Shown here: positions 7,854 to 16,241 of the stretch, piece after piece
Numbering within the stretch: position 1 is the first letter of the stretch
Layout: every line of letters begins with the position of its first letter
Source: Arenimonas sp. SCN 70-307
GTDB taxonomy: Bacteria > Pseudomonadota > Gammaproteobacteria > Xanthomonadales > Xanthomonadaceae
Length of the DNA: 59,296 nucleotides
Assembly (NCBI RefSeq): GCF_001724815.1
Contig: NZ_MEDO01000016.1
Location: 1 to 59,296 of the forward strand
Reading direction: 5' to 3'
Position numbers and translations under genes: made by a program
Notes under the pieces: generated by a model
What the model saw: only the letters and a program-made list of their open reading frames with translations
Database searches by the model: none
Told to the model about the DNA's origin: nothing

Positions 7854-9229
7854 CGCCCCGTACCGGACGCACGCCGCGCCGCCAGGCCCTGGGCCTGTGG
7901 ATGAACGGCGACTTCGTCGGCACCTGGCGCCTCGACGCCAGCGCCGGTGATGTCCTCGAATACGACGCCGGCTGGCAGGCTGCGCCGCAAGGCCGACCCC
8001 TGTCGCTCTCACTTCCGTTCACGCCAGGCGGCTTGCCGCATCGCGGCGACGTCGTGCGCGCGTACTTCGAGAACCTGCTGCCGGACAGCCAGGAAATCCG
8101 GGCACGGGCCGCGCGTCGATTCCGCGCACGATCCACCGAGGCCTTCGACCTGCTGGCGCAGATCGGCCGCGACTGCGTGGGCGCATTACAGATCCTGCCC
8201 GACGGCATGACGCCCGGCGACGTCCGCACGCTCGACGCGACGCCCCTGGGCGAACACGATGTAGCCGCCCTCCTGCGCGGCACCGTGGCTCCGCCGGCGA
8301 TGGCCGGCGCGATGCCGGCGGACGACGGGGATTTCCGCATTTCCATCGCCGGCGCCCAGGAGAAGACCGCGCTCGCCTGGATCGACGGCCGCTGGTGCCT
8401 GCCCCACGGCTCGACGCCCACGACGCACATCCTGAAGCTGCCGATGGGCCTGGTCGGCAACATGAAGCTCGACCTGAGCCATTCGATCGAAAACGAGTGG
8501 CTGTGTTCGCGCATCCTGGCGGCCTACGGGCTGCCCGTGGCCGAGTGCGAGCCGCTGCAGTTCGAGGACATGAAGGTGCTGGCGGTGAAGCGCTTTGATC
8601 GTGCCTGGCTGGACGGCCCCGCCGGCCCGTGGCTGGCGAGGCTGCCGCAGGAAGACTTCTGCCAGGCCACTGGCACGCCCGCCGCGCTGAAGTACGAGTC
8701 GGACGGCGGCCCGGGCATCGAGCGCATCTTGGGCCTGCTGGCCACGTCGGAAACGCCGCAGGCCGACCGACGCACCTTCCTGCTGGCGCAGCTGGTGTTC
8801 TGGATGCTTCGCGCCCCGGACGGGCACGCCAAGAACTTCAGTCTCTCCATACGGCCACGAGGCGCCTATCGCCTAACGCCGCTGTACGACGTGATGTCGG
8901 CCTGGCCACTGATCGGCGAGGGCCCCGGCCTGCTTTCGGAGCACAAGATCCGCCTCGCGATGGCGATCCGTTCGACCAACGCGCACTGGAAGATGAAGGA
9001 GATCCAGCGCCGGCACTGGCTGGCGCTCGGCAAGCGCCATGGCGTGCTGGAGGACGACGGGCGCGACTTCGAGGCAATCATCGACGATCTTGTCGGCCGG
9101 ACGCCCGGCGTGATTTCCGACGTTGCGGCCAGTCTCCCGAAGGGCTTTCCCGACCTTGTCGCGGACCCGGTGCTGCGCGGACTTGGGCACGCGGCATCAC
9201 AACTGGCGGCATACTCCCCACCACCATGA
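7847..9229 (+). CDS. hipA: HipA-type serine/threonine kinase toxin
   Basis: The protein has 460 residues, close to the usual HipA length. The order is an N-terminal HipA_N subdomain (about 14-125, including GRPLSLSLPF and PDSQEIRARAA), then the kinase fold. The P-loop-like SIAGAQEKTAL lies near 166-176, the catalytic-loop DGHAKNFS near 325 and the metal-binding LTPLYDV near 345. All key residues are present, so an active kinase is expected. E. coli HipA phosphorylates glutamyl-tRNA synthetase; the target here is unknown. It follows hipB with a 7-base overlap and precedes a DUF3703 gene with an ATGA overlap. Confidence 0.92.
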   Translation: MVTPRTGRTPRRQALGLWMNGDFVGTWRLDASAGDVLEYDAGWQAAPQGRPLSLSLPFTPGGLPHRGDVVRAYFENLLPDSQEIRARAARRFRARSTEAFDLLAQIGRDCVGALQILPDGMTPGDVRTLDATPLGEHDVAALLRGTVAPPAMAGAMPADDGDFRISIAGAQEKTALAWIDGRWCLPHGSTPTTHILKLPMGLVGNMKLDLSHSIENEWLCSRILAAYGLPVAECEPLQFEDMKVLAVKRFDRAWLDGPAGPWLARLPQEDFCQATGTPAALKYESDGGPGIERILGLLATSETPQADRRTFLLAQLVFWMLRAPDGHAKNFSLSIRPRGAYRLTPLYDVMSAWPLIGEGPGLLSEHKIRLAMAIRSTNAHWKMKEIQRRHWLALGKRHGVLEDDGRDFEAIIDDLVGRTPGVISDVAASLPKGFPDLVADPVLRGLGHAASQLAAYSPPP

Positions 9230-9564
9230 CCCGCCTCGCCCAAGCCTTCACCCACGAGTGGAACCAGGCCCGCGCCGCGCGCCTGGCCGGCGACCTTGAC
9301 CGGGCCTTCCACCATCTCGAGCGGGCCCACATCCTGGGCCAGCGGCATACCCGGCGGCACATCCAGAGCCACCTCGGGATGCTGCACGTGGGCTGGCTTC
9401 GCAGCGATCTCCGGGAAATGGCCGGTCAACTGGCGCGCATCGTGGCGGCTACTCTGTTCTCCCGCATTTGGGTGCCAGTGGGCAATACCGGCGGCGCCAA
9501 CGTCAGCGCCCTCCAGCCCATGCCGGTGCCGCCGGACCTGCAGGCCCTGCTCGACGAGTCCTGA
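9226..9564 (+). CDS. DUF3703 family protein
   Basis: The protein has 112 residues. It opens with TRLAQAFTHEWNQARAARLAGDLDRAFHHLERAHILGQR and then TRRHIQSHLGMLHVGW, the His- and Arg-rich helical pattern of DUF3703, a family of small soluble proteins without a known function. The ATG overlaps the hipA stop as ATGA, so it is very probably translated from the hipBA transcript. DUF3703 genes are not a standard part of hipBA; elsewhere they often lie near metal-resistance genes. The link here may be chance or a third operon member. Confidence 0.85.
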   Translation: MTRLAQAFTHEWNQARAARLAGDLDRAFHHLERAHILGQRHTRRHIQSHLGMLHVGWLRSDLREMAGQLARIVAATLFSRIWVPVGNTGGANVSALQPMPVPPDLQALLDES

Positions 9565-9667
9565 GCCGCCGGGCGGCTGGCACCTGCGCGCCCTTCATTT
9601 CGTTTTCACAAGGGTCCGGGGGCGCAAAGGCGCCGGCCGGGCACCCCAACAACGAAGGACGCCCCCA

Positions 9668-10426
9668 ATGAACAAGCGCATTTCCCTCCTGGCCGCCCTC
9701 TTCCTCGCCGCCCCGGGCGCGATGGCCGCCAATGGTGACTGGACCGGCTGGTACGCCGGCTTCCACGCGGGCCAGGGTGACTCGGACGCCGAAGCACAGA
9801 CCACCCTCGGCGGCGCCTGGTCCAGCGAATCGCAGGCCCTGCGCGACGAGGTCGCGGCTGGCCTGTCGCCGGACCTCGACGCCAGCGGTGCCGCGTACGG
9901 CGTGCAGGTCGGCTACAACCACCAGTTCGCCAGCGGCTTCGTGCTCGGCGCCGAGCTCGACTGGAGCAAGCTCGACATCGACGAAACGCGGATCACCGGC
10001 CCCATCGCCACCACCGCCTTCCCGGCGCTGACCTACGACTACGGCAACGCCATCGAGCTCGACGACAAGCTCGCGCTCAAGGGCCGCATCGGCTGGGCCA
10101 GCGGCAGCCACCTGTTCTCGTTGAGCGTGGGCTGGGTGCAGGTTGATGCGCAGGCCTTCGCCGGCATCGTCAGCAACGGCAACTACCTCAAGGCCGGTGG
10201 GCGCTCGCAGACCCTCGAGGGCACCGAGATCGGCGTCGCCTACGAGTACGACTTCGGCAACCAGTGGTCGCTGCGCGGCGAGTGGCTGATGGCCGACGTC
10301 GATTCGATCAACTTCGACACCGAGTACCTGCCGGGCAGCAGCTTCACCTCGCCGGCCTACTCCGAGTCCGTGCGCCAGAACGCCGACTTCGAGACGTTCC
10401 GCCTCGCGCTGAACTACCGCTTCTGA
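9668..10426 (+). CDS. Outer-membrane beta-barrel protein (porin/OmpA-like barrel family)
   Basis: The protein has 252 residues with a clear signal peptide (MNKRISLLAALFLAAPGAMA, cut after AMA). The mature protein alternates short hydrophobic and polar strands (GWYAGFHAGQG, AAYGVQVGYNHQF, FVLGAELDWSKL, LKGRIGWASG) and ends in FRLALNYRF. The terminal Phe is the signal used by BamA for barrel insertion. The pattern matches the small 8-stranded barrels found in immunoreactive surface proteins. No ligand or partner can be assigned. The gene is monocistronic and convergent with the L,D-transpeptidase genes. Confidence 0.85.
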   Translation: MNKRISLLAALFLAAPGAMAANGDWTGWYAGFHAGQGDSDAEAQTTLGGAWSSESQALRDEVAAGLSPDLDASGAAYGVQVGYNHQFASGFVLGAELDWSKLDIDETRITGPIATTAFPALTYDYGNAIELDDKLALKGRIGWASGSHLFSLSVGWVQVDAQAFAGIVSNGNYLKAGGRSQTLEGTEIGVAYEYDFGNQWSLRGEWLMADVDSINFDTEYLPGSSFTSPAYSESVRQNADFETFRLALNYRF

Positions 10427-10432
10427 TCCACC

Positions 10433-10464
10433 GGACCGGGGTCAGCCCTGGCTGGCCCCGGTCC
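10433..10464. terminator. Strong hairpin between convergent genes
   Basis: GGACCGGGG (10433-10441) pairs with CCCCGGTCC (10456-10464), with further inner pairing CAGCC/GGCTG. It lies between the barrel gene and the end of the minus-strand transpeptidase gene, whose last codons it includes. No U-tract follows on either strand, so it may act as an mRNA-stabilising hairpin or a Rho-assisted stop. Confidence 0.4.
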
Positions 10465-11152
10465 TGCCGCGCGCGAGCGCGTCGCGGCCGCATCCCAGGA
10501 ATCGCGATTCTTCCAGCCAGTCTTCGTCGGGGTAGTAGGCGAACAGCAGCTGGCCCTGCTTGAGGGTGTCGATCACCTCGCGCGCCACCGCCGGGCGTAC
10601 CGCCGGGCAACCGAAGCTTCGCCCCAGCCGGCCCTGCAGCGCGGCGGCCAGCGGATCGACGTAGGGCGCGCCGTGCATCACGATCAGCCGCTCGCGGGCG
10701 GCGTCGTTCACGCCGGGCTCCAGCCCGTCCATGCGCAGCGAGTAACCGTTGCCGCCCTGGTAGGTTTCAGCGGTGACGAACAGGCCCAGGCTCGACTGGT
10801 GGCTGCCGTTTCGATTTGAAAACGCGGTGGCCAGGTTTTCGCCGCTGCCACGGCCGTGCGCCACGTGCTCGGCGAACAGCAGCTTGCGCGCTTCGAGGTC
10901 GAACACCCACAGCCGCGGCTCGGTCGAAGGCCGCGAGTAGTCGATCACCGCCAGCCGTTCGGCATCGGGCGCGGCGTCTTTCGCGCAATCGCGCGCCTCC
11001 AGCGCCAGCGCCAGCACCTTCGGGTCGGCGTCGGGCGCCTGCGCGCGCAGTTCGCCCAGCAGGGCGGTGTCGGCGGCGACGGGCGCGGCCAGCACGAGCA
11101 GGCCCAGGGCCAGCAGTCGGTTCAGGGCCATGGGCTGGCTCCGCGGGGTCAT
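10442..11152 (-). CDS. Murein L,D-transpeptidase catalytic domain family protein (YkuD_2 type)
   Basis: The protein has 236 residues. A signal peptide (MALNRLLALGLLVLAAPVAA) starts at the second Met (codon 8); the annotated ATG overlaps the upstream gene's stop by four bases. The catalytic region carries VMHGAPYV and RSFGCPAV, with the nucleophilic Cys near residue 181 in an S-x-GC context. That is the form used by the YkuD_2 branch rather than the classic SHGCVRL. It should act in the periplasm on peptidoglycan peptide cross-links or on attachment of proteins. It forms an operon with the classic L,D-transpeptidase just upstream. Confidence 0.85.
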   Translation of the reverse strand: MTPRSQPMALNRLLALGLLVLAAPVAADTALLGELRAQAPDADPKVLALALEARDCAKDAAPDAERLAVIDYSRPSTEPRLWVFDLEARKLLFAEHVAHGRGSGENLATAFSNRNGSHQSSLGLFVTAETYQGGNGYSLRMDGLEPGVNDAARERLIVMHGAPYVDPLAAALQGRLGRSFGCPAVRPAVAREVIDTLKQGQLLFAYYPDEDWLEESRFLGCGRDALARGRTGASQG

Positions 11153-12132
11153 TGGCCTTCCATCTGTGGCTGCCCGGGCGGGTTTTCATCCCCCGCTTGC
11201 AGCACGGTAAATCCGGCAGTCAGGCCCAGCGGTTCGTCGGTGACCACCAGGGTGGCCCCGGGCGCCAGCACGTCGTACAGCCGCGCCACGAAGCCCGGGT
11301 CGATGCCCAGGCCGGCCGGCGCCAGCGCGCTGGCCGGGTCGTCGTCGCCCTCGCCCAGCACGCGCAGCCAGCGGCGGCGCGGCCGGTCGGGCAGCACCGG
11401 CGCCACGTCGCTGCGCACGCCTTCGAGCAGCAGGTAGGCGCGCGTCCCCGTGGGCGCCGTGCCGGTGACCGACACCGCCGCCCGGCCGAGCTCCACGCCC
11501 TCGCGCAGCGCCACCATCTGGCGGTCGGCGGTGCTGAGCACCACCGTCAGCGCACCGGGCGGCGCAACGCCGGGCTGCCAGGTGTAGTCGGCGCCCGCGG
11601 GCGCGGGCAGCGTGAGCTCGCTGGCCGGCGTGCCGGCGGCGGCCTTGGGCACGGGCGGGAACAGGGTGGGCTCGGCCAGCATCGGCGCCACGTCGGCGCG
11701 GTCGGTGATCACCACGGTCATGCCGCGCGACGTCACCTCGAAGAGCCGCTCGGCGAAATCGCGCGGCAGCCGCACGCAGCCGTGCGAGGCCGGGTAGCCG
11801 GGCACGTGGCCGGCGTGCAGCGCCACGCCATCCCAGGTCAGCCGCTGCATGAAGGGCATCGGCGCATCGTCGTAGAGGTTGGAGTAGTGCTCGCGCTTCT
11901 TCTGCAGGATGGTGAAAACGCCCGTTGGCGTTTCGTAGCCGGGCTTGCCCGTGCTCACCGAGGCTTCGCCGATGCGCACGCCGTTGCGGTACACCGTGGC
12001 GCGCTGGTCGGGCAGGCTCACCAGCACCAGCACCGGGCCGGCCGGCGCCACCTCGGGGGTCCAGCGGAACTGGCCGGGCTGCAGCGTCGCCGTGCCCAGG
12101 GCCAGCAGGCCAAGCCAGTGCCAAACCGCCAT
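11149..12132 (-). CDS. L,D-transpeptidase (YkuD domain)
   Basis: The protein has 327 residues with a short hydrophobic N-terminus that may serve as a signal peptide. The YkuD domain occupies roughly residues 33-150. It contains PTGVFTI and the catalytic signature HAGHVPGYPASHGCVRLP, with the Cys near 117, so the active-site His, Ser and Cys are all present. The C-terminal half (about 165-300) looks like a second, degenerate copy of the fold (TVVLSTADRQMVALREG, then GTRAYLLLEG) with no catalytic Cys. The enzyme forms 3-3 peptide links in peptidoglycan or anchors outer-membrane proteins. Its stop overlaps the next gene as ATGA. Confidence 0.88.
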   Translation of the reverse strand: MAVWHWLGLLALGTATLQPGQFRWTPEVAPAGPVLVLVSLPDQRATVYRNGVRIGEASVSTGKPGYETPTGVFTILQKKREHYSNLYDDAPMPFMQRLTWDGVALHAGHVPGYPASHGCVRLPRDFAERLFEVTSRGMTVVITDRADVAPMLAEPTLFPPVPKAAAGTPASELTLPAPAGADYTWQPGVAPPGALTVVLSTADRQMVALREGVELGRAAVSVTGTAPTGTRAYLLLEGVRSDVAPVLPDRPRRRWLRVLGEGDDDPASALAPAGLGIDPGFVARLYDVLAPGATLVVTDEPLGLTAGFTVLQAGDENPPGQPQMEGQ

Positions 12133-12213
12133 GCGAAACCCTCCGGCAAGCTTCGTCCATGTTACGCCCGGCGCGGGCTATGCTGGTGGCCTGGCCCGCA
12201 CGCGAGCTCCGGC

Positions 12214-12687
12214 ATGGAAAACAAGACCATCGAAGTCACCCTGCACCAGCAGGAGGGTTATGCCTTCCGCATCGAGTTCGGCGAAGGCATCGACGACCTG
12301 ATGAGCGACGAGCCGGCGCCGCTGGGCCAGGGCCACGGCCCGAATCCCTCGAAGCTGCTGCTGGCCGCGGTGGCCAACTGCCTGGCCGCCAGCCTGACCT
12401 TCGCCCTGCGCAAGTTCGGCAACCAGCCCGGTCCCATCACTGCCCAGATCCGCGGCGAGATGGCGCGCAACGAGGCCGGGCGCTGGCGCATCCCGCGCGC
12501 CCGCGCCGTCATCACGCTGGCCGAGCTGCCCGGCGCGCACAAGTCCTTCGAGCGCGTGCTGTCGCAGTTCGAGGAGTTCTGCGTGGTCACCCAGAGCGTG
12601 CGCAACGGCATCGACGTCGAGGTCGAAGTGCGCGATGCCGAAGGCCGCGTGCTGATGGGCGACAAGAGTTTCGAAGCCGGCGCCTGA
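12214..12687 (+). CDS. OsmC family protein
   Basis: The protein has 157 residues. PNPSKLLLAAVANCLAASL contains the first conserved Cys of the OsmC/Ohr fold, and FEEFCVVTQSVRNGIDVEVEV contains the second (FCVVTQSV). These two Cys residues form the thiol peroxidase centre for organic hydroperoxides. The family is cytoplasmic and dimeric. The start ATG at 12214 lies behind a short spacer from the divergent L,D-transpeptidase gene. Length and spacing fit the OsmC-like (YhfA) branch better than Ohr. Confidence 0.88.
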   Translation: MENKTIEVTLHQQEGYAFRIEFGEGIDDLMSDEPAPLGQGHGPNPSKLLLAAVANCLAASLTFALRKFGNQPGPITAQIRGEMARNEAGRWRIPRARAVITLAELPGAHKSFERVLSQFEEFCVVTQSVRNGIDVEVEVRDAEGRVLMGDKSFEAGA

Positions 12688-12696
12688 GCCCGGCGA

Positions 12697-13461
12697 TCAG
12701 GCGCCCTTTCGCGCCTCGACGATCCGCCGCGCGATGGCGGCATCACCCTGCTCGAGCAGCTCGACCGGGGTGTACTGGAAGCCGGTGAGCACCATTGCCT
12801 CGCCCACGCACCATTCGCGCTGTTCCTTGCTCAGCACGGCGGCGCCGGCGGCCACGGCCGCCAGCAGCTCGGACGTGGGCACGGTGTCCTGCGGTTCGGG
12901 CGCACGCTTGGCCGGGGCCGGCCCCGCAACCGCTGCCTTCTCGGCCGCGGCCTTGAGCCAGGCCACGCGGGCCAGGGCCACGGCGAGGCGATCGCCGCCG
13001 TCCTTGAGCGCGGGCGCGGCGCTGGCCAGGGCACCAAGCAGCGCGTCGCGCTCGACTTCCAGCGCCTTCATCGCCTGCTCCTTCGACGCCAGCCTGCCTT
13101 CGGCCTCCTTGAGCATCGCCTCGAGCTGCAGGATTTCGGTGGCCGGGTCGGCCAGGGTCTTGCTGCCCAGCAGGCGCATCACCTTCTCGCCCAGGCGGGC
13201 ATGGATGGCCGGGTCGGAGAACTTCAGGTCGCGCGCGGCGGTCTGCCAGGCCAGGGCGACCTGGCTGACGGTCTGGGCCTTTTCGGTGGGCGCGCCCGGC
13301 GCGGCCTCGTTCACGGGCTCGGCGGCTGCCGCCGGGCCGGCGTTGGCCGCCTGCTGGATGGCCAGGTCCAGGCGCTCGCACAGCTCGGTCTTCTGGAAGT
13401 CGCGCGCCAGCTTGCGCAGTTCGATGCGGCAGTCGATCAGCAGGGAGCGCAGGTCCTTCAT
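12697..13461 (-). CDS. Hypothetical protein with coiled-coil segment
   Basis: The protein has 254 residues and the family is not recognised. It has no signal peptide. The first 40 residues are helical and charged (LLIDCRIELRKLARDFQK). An Ala/Pro linker follows at about 41-65. A long helical stretch (ILQLEAMLKEAEGRLASKEQAMKALEVERD, about 120-150) has heptad-like spacing. The protein ends in another helical region (EQREWCVGEAMVLTGFQYTPVELLEQG). It is convergent with osmC and lies downstream of the lipase gene on the same strand. A structural or scaffold role is possible but unsupported. Confidence 0.65.
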   Translation of the reverse strand: MKDLRSLLIDCRIELRKLARDFQKTELCERLDLAIQQAANAGPAAAAEPVNEAAPGAPTEKAQTVSQVALAWQTAARDLKFSDPAIHARLGEKVMRLLGSKTLADPATEILQLEAMLKEAEGRLASKEQAMKALEVERDALLGALASAAPALKDGGDRLAVALARVAWLKAAAEKAAVAGPAPAKRAPEPQDTVPTSELLAAVAAGAAVLSKEQREWCVGEAMVLTGFQYTPVELLEQGDAAIARRIVEARKGA

Positions 13462-13496
13462 GGCCCCATTCTATGCCCGCGCCGGTGCGGACGGGG

Positions 13497-14867
13497 TCAA
13501 CGGGCCAGCAGGAAGTGCAGCAGGTTGTTCTGGAAGTAGGGGTTCACCGACAGCTGGTCGTGCCGCTCGCACAGGAAGAAGCTCTGGGCGAAGGGGAACG
13601 TGTCGTTGCCGGCACCCACGCCCTCGACCAGGCCGCGGCCCAGCTGCGACTCGCGGGTGACCAGGCCATCGCCGGGCAGCATCAGCAGGCGCTCGTAGTC
13701 CACGCCGGGCACGCGGTTGCGCACGTCGCCCGGGCGCACGACCAGGCGCTCCCCGCGTTCGTCGCGCTCGAGCACGGCCCGGCCCGGGGTGAGGGTGCAG
13801 TCGCCGCCGAACACCGCCACCTCCACGCCGCCCGACTGGATCGGCTGGCCCAGCGCACGGTGCAGCAGGCGTGCGCGGTCGAGATGGCGGATGAAGAAGG
13901 ACTGCAGCTCGGCCATCTGCAGCGCGCCGGTTTCGCGGTCCGGCGCGGCGGCCATCACCCGCTGCTCGACCTCGGGCGAGAACACGCCCCACCGGCGCAG
14001 GCGCCAGGTGTCGGGCTGGTAGATGTCCAGCACCACCGGCTTGCCGTCGGCGCCGAAGATGACCTGCTGGTCCGGGTGCGGCAGGGTCTCGAAGGGCGTG
14101 GCCATGGTCGCCAGCACTTCCACGGGCACGGTGCGGAAGGCCATCTTCACGCCCTTCTGCAGCCGCTCGAGGCTGATCACCGAGCCGAGGTTGGGCGTGC
14201 CCAGCAGCACCATGCGGCGGATGCGGTGCGGGCCCTCGTCCCAGCTGACGAACTCGCGTTCGTCGAGCACGTTGGCCGGGCCGTAGCGCAAGTAGTAGTT
14301 GGCGATCAGTCCGCCGTTGCTGTGCGCGAGCAGGTCGACGGCCAGGTCCGGGTCGTCGTAGTCCCTGCGGATCTGCTCGATCATCGCGTGCAGCTGGCGC
14401 ACCGCGTGGATGTTTTCGCGACGCCAGTCGTACAGCAGCAGGTAGTAGCGGCGGCGGTCATCGGCGTCCTTGACCGGCTGGCCCGGCTCGGCGCGACGGA
14501 AGCGGCCGACGCGCTCGAGCGCCTCGACGAGCGCGCCGTAATAGTCCACCCGGGCCACGCCGTAGAACAGGTCGCCGGGCACCAGGCCGCCGCCGCTTTC
14601 CTCGACGGCGCGCACGCGCGCCAGCTCGCGGTAGTCGCTGAAGGCCAGCGCGCCCACGCCGCCCGGCCAGTACTCCTTGCCGGTCTTGGCATCGACCAGG
14701 GTCGAGCCCATGAGGCCATGGATGATGATGACCGGCGGCTGTGCCGGGTCGTGCGTCTCGGCTTCGTACAGGCGCGCCAGGTCGGGACGCGTGGGCGCGC
14801 CCGTGCAACCCGCCAGCACGAGGCTGGCGAGCAGCAGCCAGGGCAGCCGTCGCAGGAAGGTCTTCAT
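13497..14867 (-). CDS. LCAT-like lipase/acyltransferase lipoprotein
   Basis: The protein has 456 residues from the ATG at 14867, which gives a proper lipoprotein signal (MKTFLRRLPWLLLASLVLAGC). The longer frame would only add unrelated residues. The alpha/beta-hydrolase core shows the oxyanion segment VIIIHGLMGSTLVD, a DWR segment in YLLLYDWRRENIH, and the nucleophile elbow LLAHSNGGLIANYYLRYG (A-H-S-N-G). These are typical of the lecithin:cholesterol acyltransferase/PGAP1-like lipase group. A C-terminal ERHDQLSVNPYFQNN may supply the catalytic His. It is expected to be anchored in the outer or inner membrane and to act on lipids or acyl esters; the substrate is unknown. Confidence 0.82.
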   Translation of the reverse strand: MKTFLRRLPWLLLASLVLAGCTGAPTRPDLARLYEAETHDPAQPPVIIIHGLMGSTLVDAKTGKEYWPGGVGALAFSDYRELARVRAVEESGGGLVPGDLFYGVARVDYYGALVEALERVGRFRRAEPGQPVKDADDRRRYYLLLYDWRRENIHAVRQLHAMIEQIRRDYDDPDLAVDLLAHSNGGLIANYYLRYGPANVLDEREFVSWDEGPHRIRRMVLLGTPNLGSVISLERLQKGVKMAFRTVPVEVLATMATPFETLPHPDQQVIFGADGKPVVLDIYQPDTWRLRRWGVFSPEVEQRVMAAAPDRETGALQMAELQSFFIRHLDRARLLHRALGQPIQSGGVEVAVFGGDCTLTPGRAVLERDERGERLVVRPGDVRNRVPGVDYERLLMLPGDGLVTRESQLGRGLVEGVGAGNDTFPFAQSFFLCERHDQLSVNPYFQNNLLHFLLAR

Positions 14868-14979
14868 CGGGGCGGTGATTTTCACACGCGGCGGGTGAAT
14901 GCCGTCACCGCCAAAAGTCCCGGTCGCCGCCCCGCCGCCCGACGCAGGGGAGGGACGGGGGCGGCGGGGCAACGCGGGT

Positions 14980-16065
14980 TCAGGCGGCGGCGGACTCGCG
15001 CAGCGCGGGGTAGTCGGTGTAGCCCTCGGGGCCGGGGGTGTAGAGCTTGTCGGCCTGCATCGGCGCCAGCTCGGCGCCGGTGGCCAGGCGCGCCGGCAGG
15101 TCGGGGTTGGCGATGAAGGGGCGGCCGAAGGCGATCAGGTCGGCGCGGCCGGCCTGCAGGTCGGCCTCGGCGCGCGCGCCGTCGTAGTCGCCGGCCAGCA
15201 CCAGGGTGCCGGTGAAACGCTTGCGCACCGCGTCCACGAACTCCGGCGGGACCGCGCCCGGGGTGGCGATGAGGCTCAGGTAGGCGATGCCGCGGCGCGA
15301 CAGTTCGTCCACCAGCGCCAGCGCCTCTTCGGCCTCGCCCTCGTAGTTGGCGGCCAGGTCGTTGAAGGCGTTGAACGGCGAGAGACGCACGCCCACGCGG
15401 CCGGCGCCGATGGCGGCGGCGGTGGCGTCCACCAGCTCGAGCAGGAAGCGGCGGCGGTTCTCGGCGCTGCCGCCGTACTCGTCGCTGCGCTGGTTCGACC
15501 TGGGGTTGAGGAACTGCGCCAGCAGGTAGCCGTTGGCGGCGTGCAGCTCGACCAGGTCGATGCCGGCCTCGCGGGCCAGGATGGCCGAGCGCACGTACTC
15601 GTCGCGGGTGGTGGCGAGGTCGGCGGCGCTCATCTCGCGCGGCACGGGGTGGTCCTGCATGCCCTGGGCATCGGTCCAGACCTGGCCGGCGGCGGCAATC
15701 GCCGACGGGGCCAGCAGCTCGGCGCCTTCGGGCAGGTTGGCCGGGTGGCCGATGCGGCCGGCGTGCATCAGCTGGATCGACACGCGCGCGCCGCCGGCGT
15801 GGGCGGCCCTGGCCACGGCGGCCCAGCCCTGGGCCTGCGCGGCATTGAACAGGCCGGGGATGCGGGCATAACCCAGGCCGTTGGGCGAGGGCGAAGTGCC
15901 TTCGGTGATCAGCAGGCCGGCGCCGGCACGCTGGCCGTAATAGGTGGCCATCAGCTCGCCCGGCACGTTGCCCAGGGCGCGCGAGCGGGTCATCGGGGCC
16001 ATCACGACGCGGTTCTGGAGCGAAAGGCCGGCGACGGTGGCGGGGGACAGCAGCTTGGTGCTCAT
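14980..16065 (-). CDS. Alkene reductase, Old Yellow Enzyme family (NemA-like)
   Basis: The protein has 361 residues from the ATG at 16065, which sits behind a good GAGGAG ribosome site and gives the family N-terminus (LLSPATVAGLSLQNRVVMAPMTRSRA). Further OYE hallmarks are QLMHAGRIGHP, the substrate-binding HAANGYLLAQF pair (His and Asn) and RSDEYGGSAENRRRF. The FMN-binding end is near GRPFIANPDLPARL. The enzyme uses NAD(P)H to reduce activated C=C bonds or nitro compounds and often serves in electrophile detoxification. No NemR-like repressor gene is adjacent. Confidence 0.92.
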   Translation of the reverse strand: MSTKLLSPATVAGLSLQNRVVMAPMTRSRALGNVPGELMATYYGQRAGAGLLITEGTSPSPNGLGYARIPGLFNAAQAQGWAAVARAAHAGGARVSIQLMHAGRIGHPANLPEGAELLAPSAIAAAGQVWTDAQGMQDHPVPREMSAADLATTRDEYVRSAILAREAGIDLVELHAANGYLLAQFLNPRSNQRSDEYGGSAENRRRFLLELVDATAAAIGAGRVGVRLSPFNAFNDLAANYEGEAEEALALVDELSRRGIAYLSLIATPGAVPPEFVDAVRKRFTGTLVLAGDYDGARAEADLQAGRADLIAFGRPFIANPDLPARLATGAELAPMQADKLYTPGPEGYTDYPALRESAAA

Positions 16066-16241
16066 GGGAAGGGTCTCCTCGGGGATGGACCTAGGATGGA
16101 GGACCCCATGGGCGAAACAAAGACCGTGGTGCGCTACGTATCGTTGCAATTTCATCCCTTCTGCCCGCCTGGCTGGTCCCGGGGCCTCCCGTCTGCACGG
16201 CCCTGCGCTAACCTCGGTGCCTGCCCACCCGGAGAGCCCGC

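Noticed and set aside
9564-9578. AGCCGCC/GGCGGCT hairpin after DUF3703 as terminator
   Set aside because: It is a short stem overlapping the stop codon with no immediate U-tract, so it is not strong enough to call.
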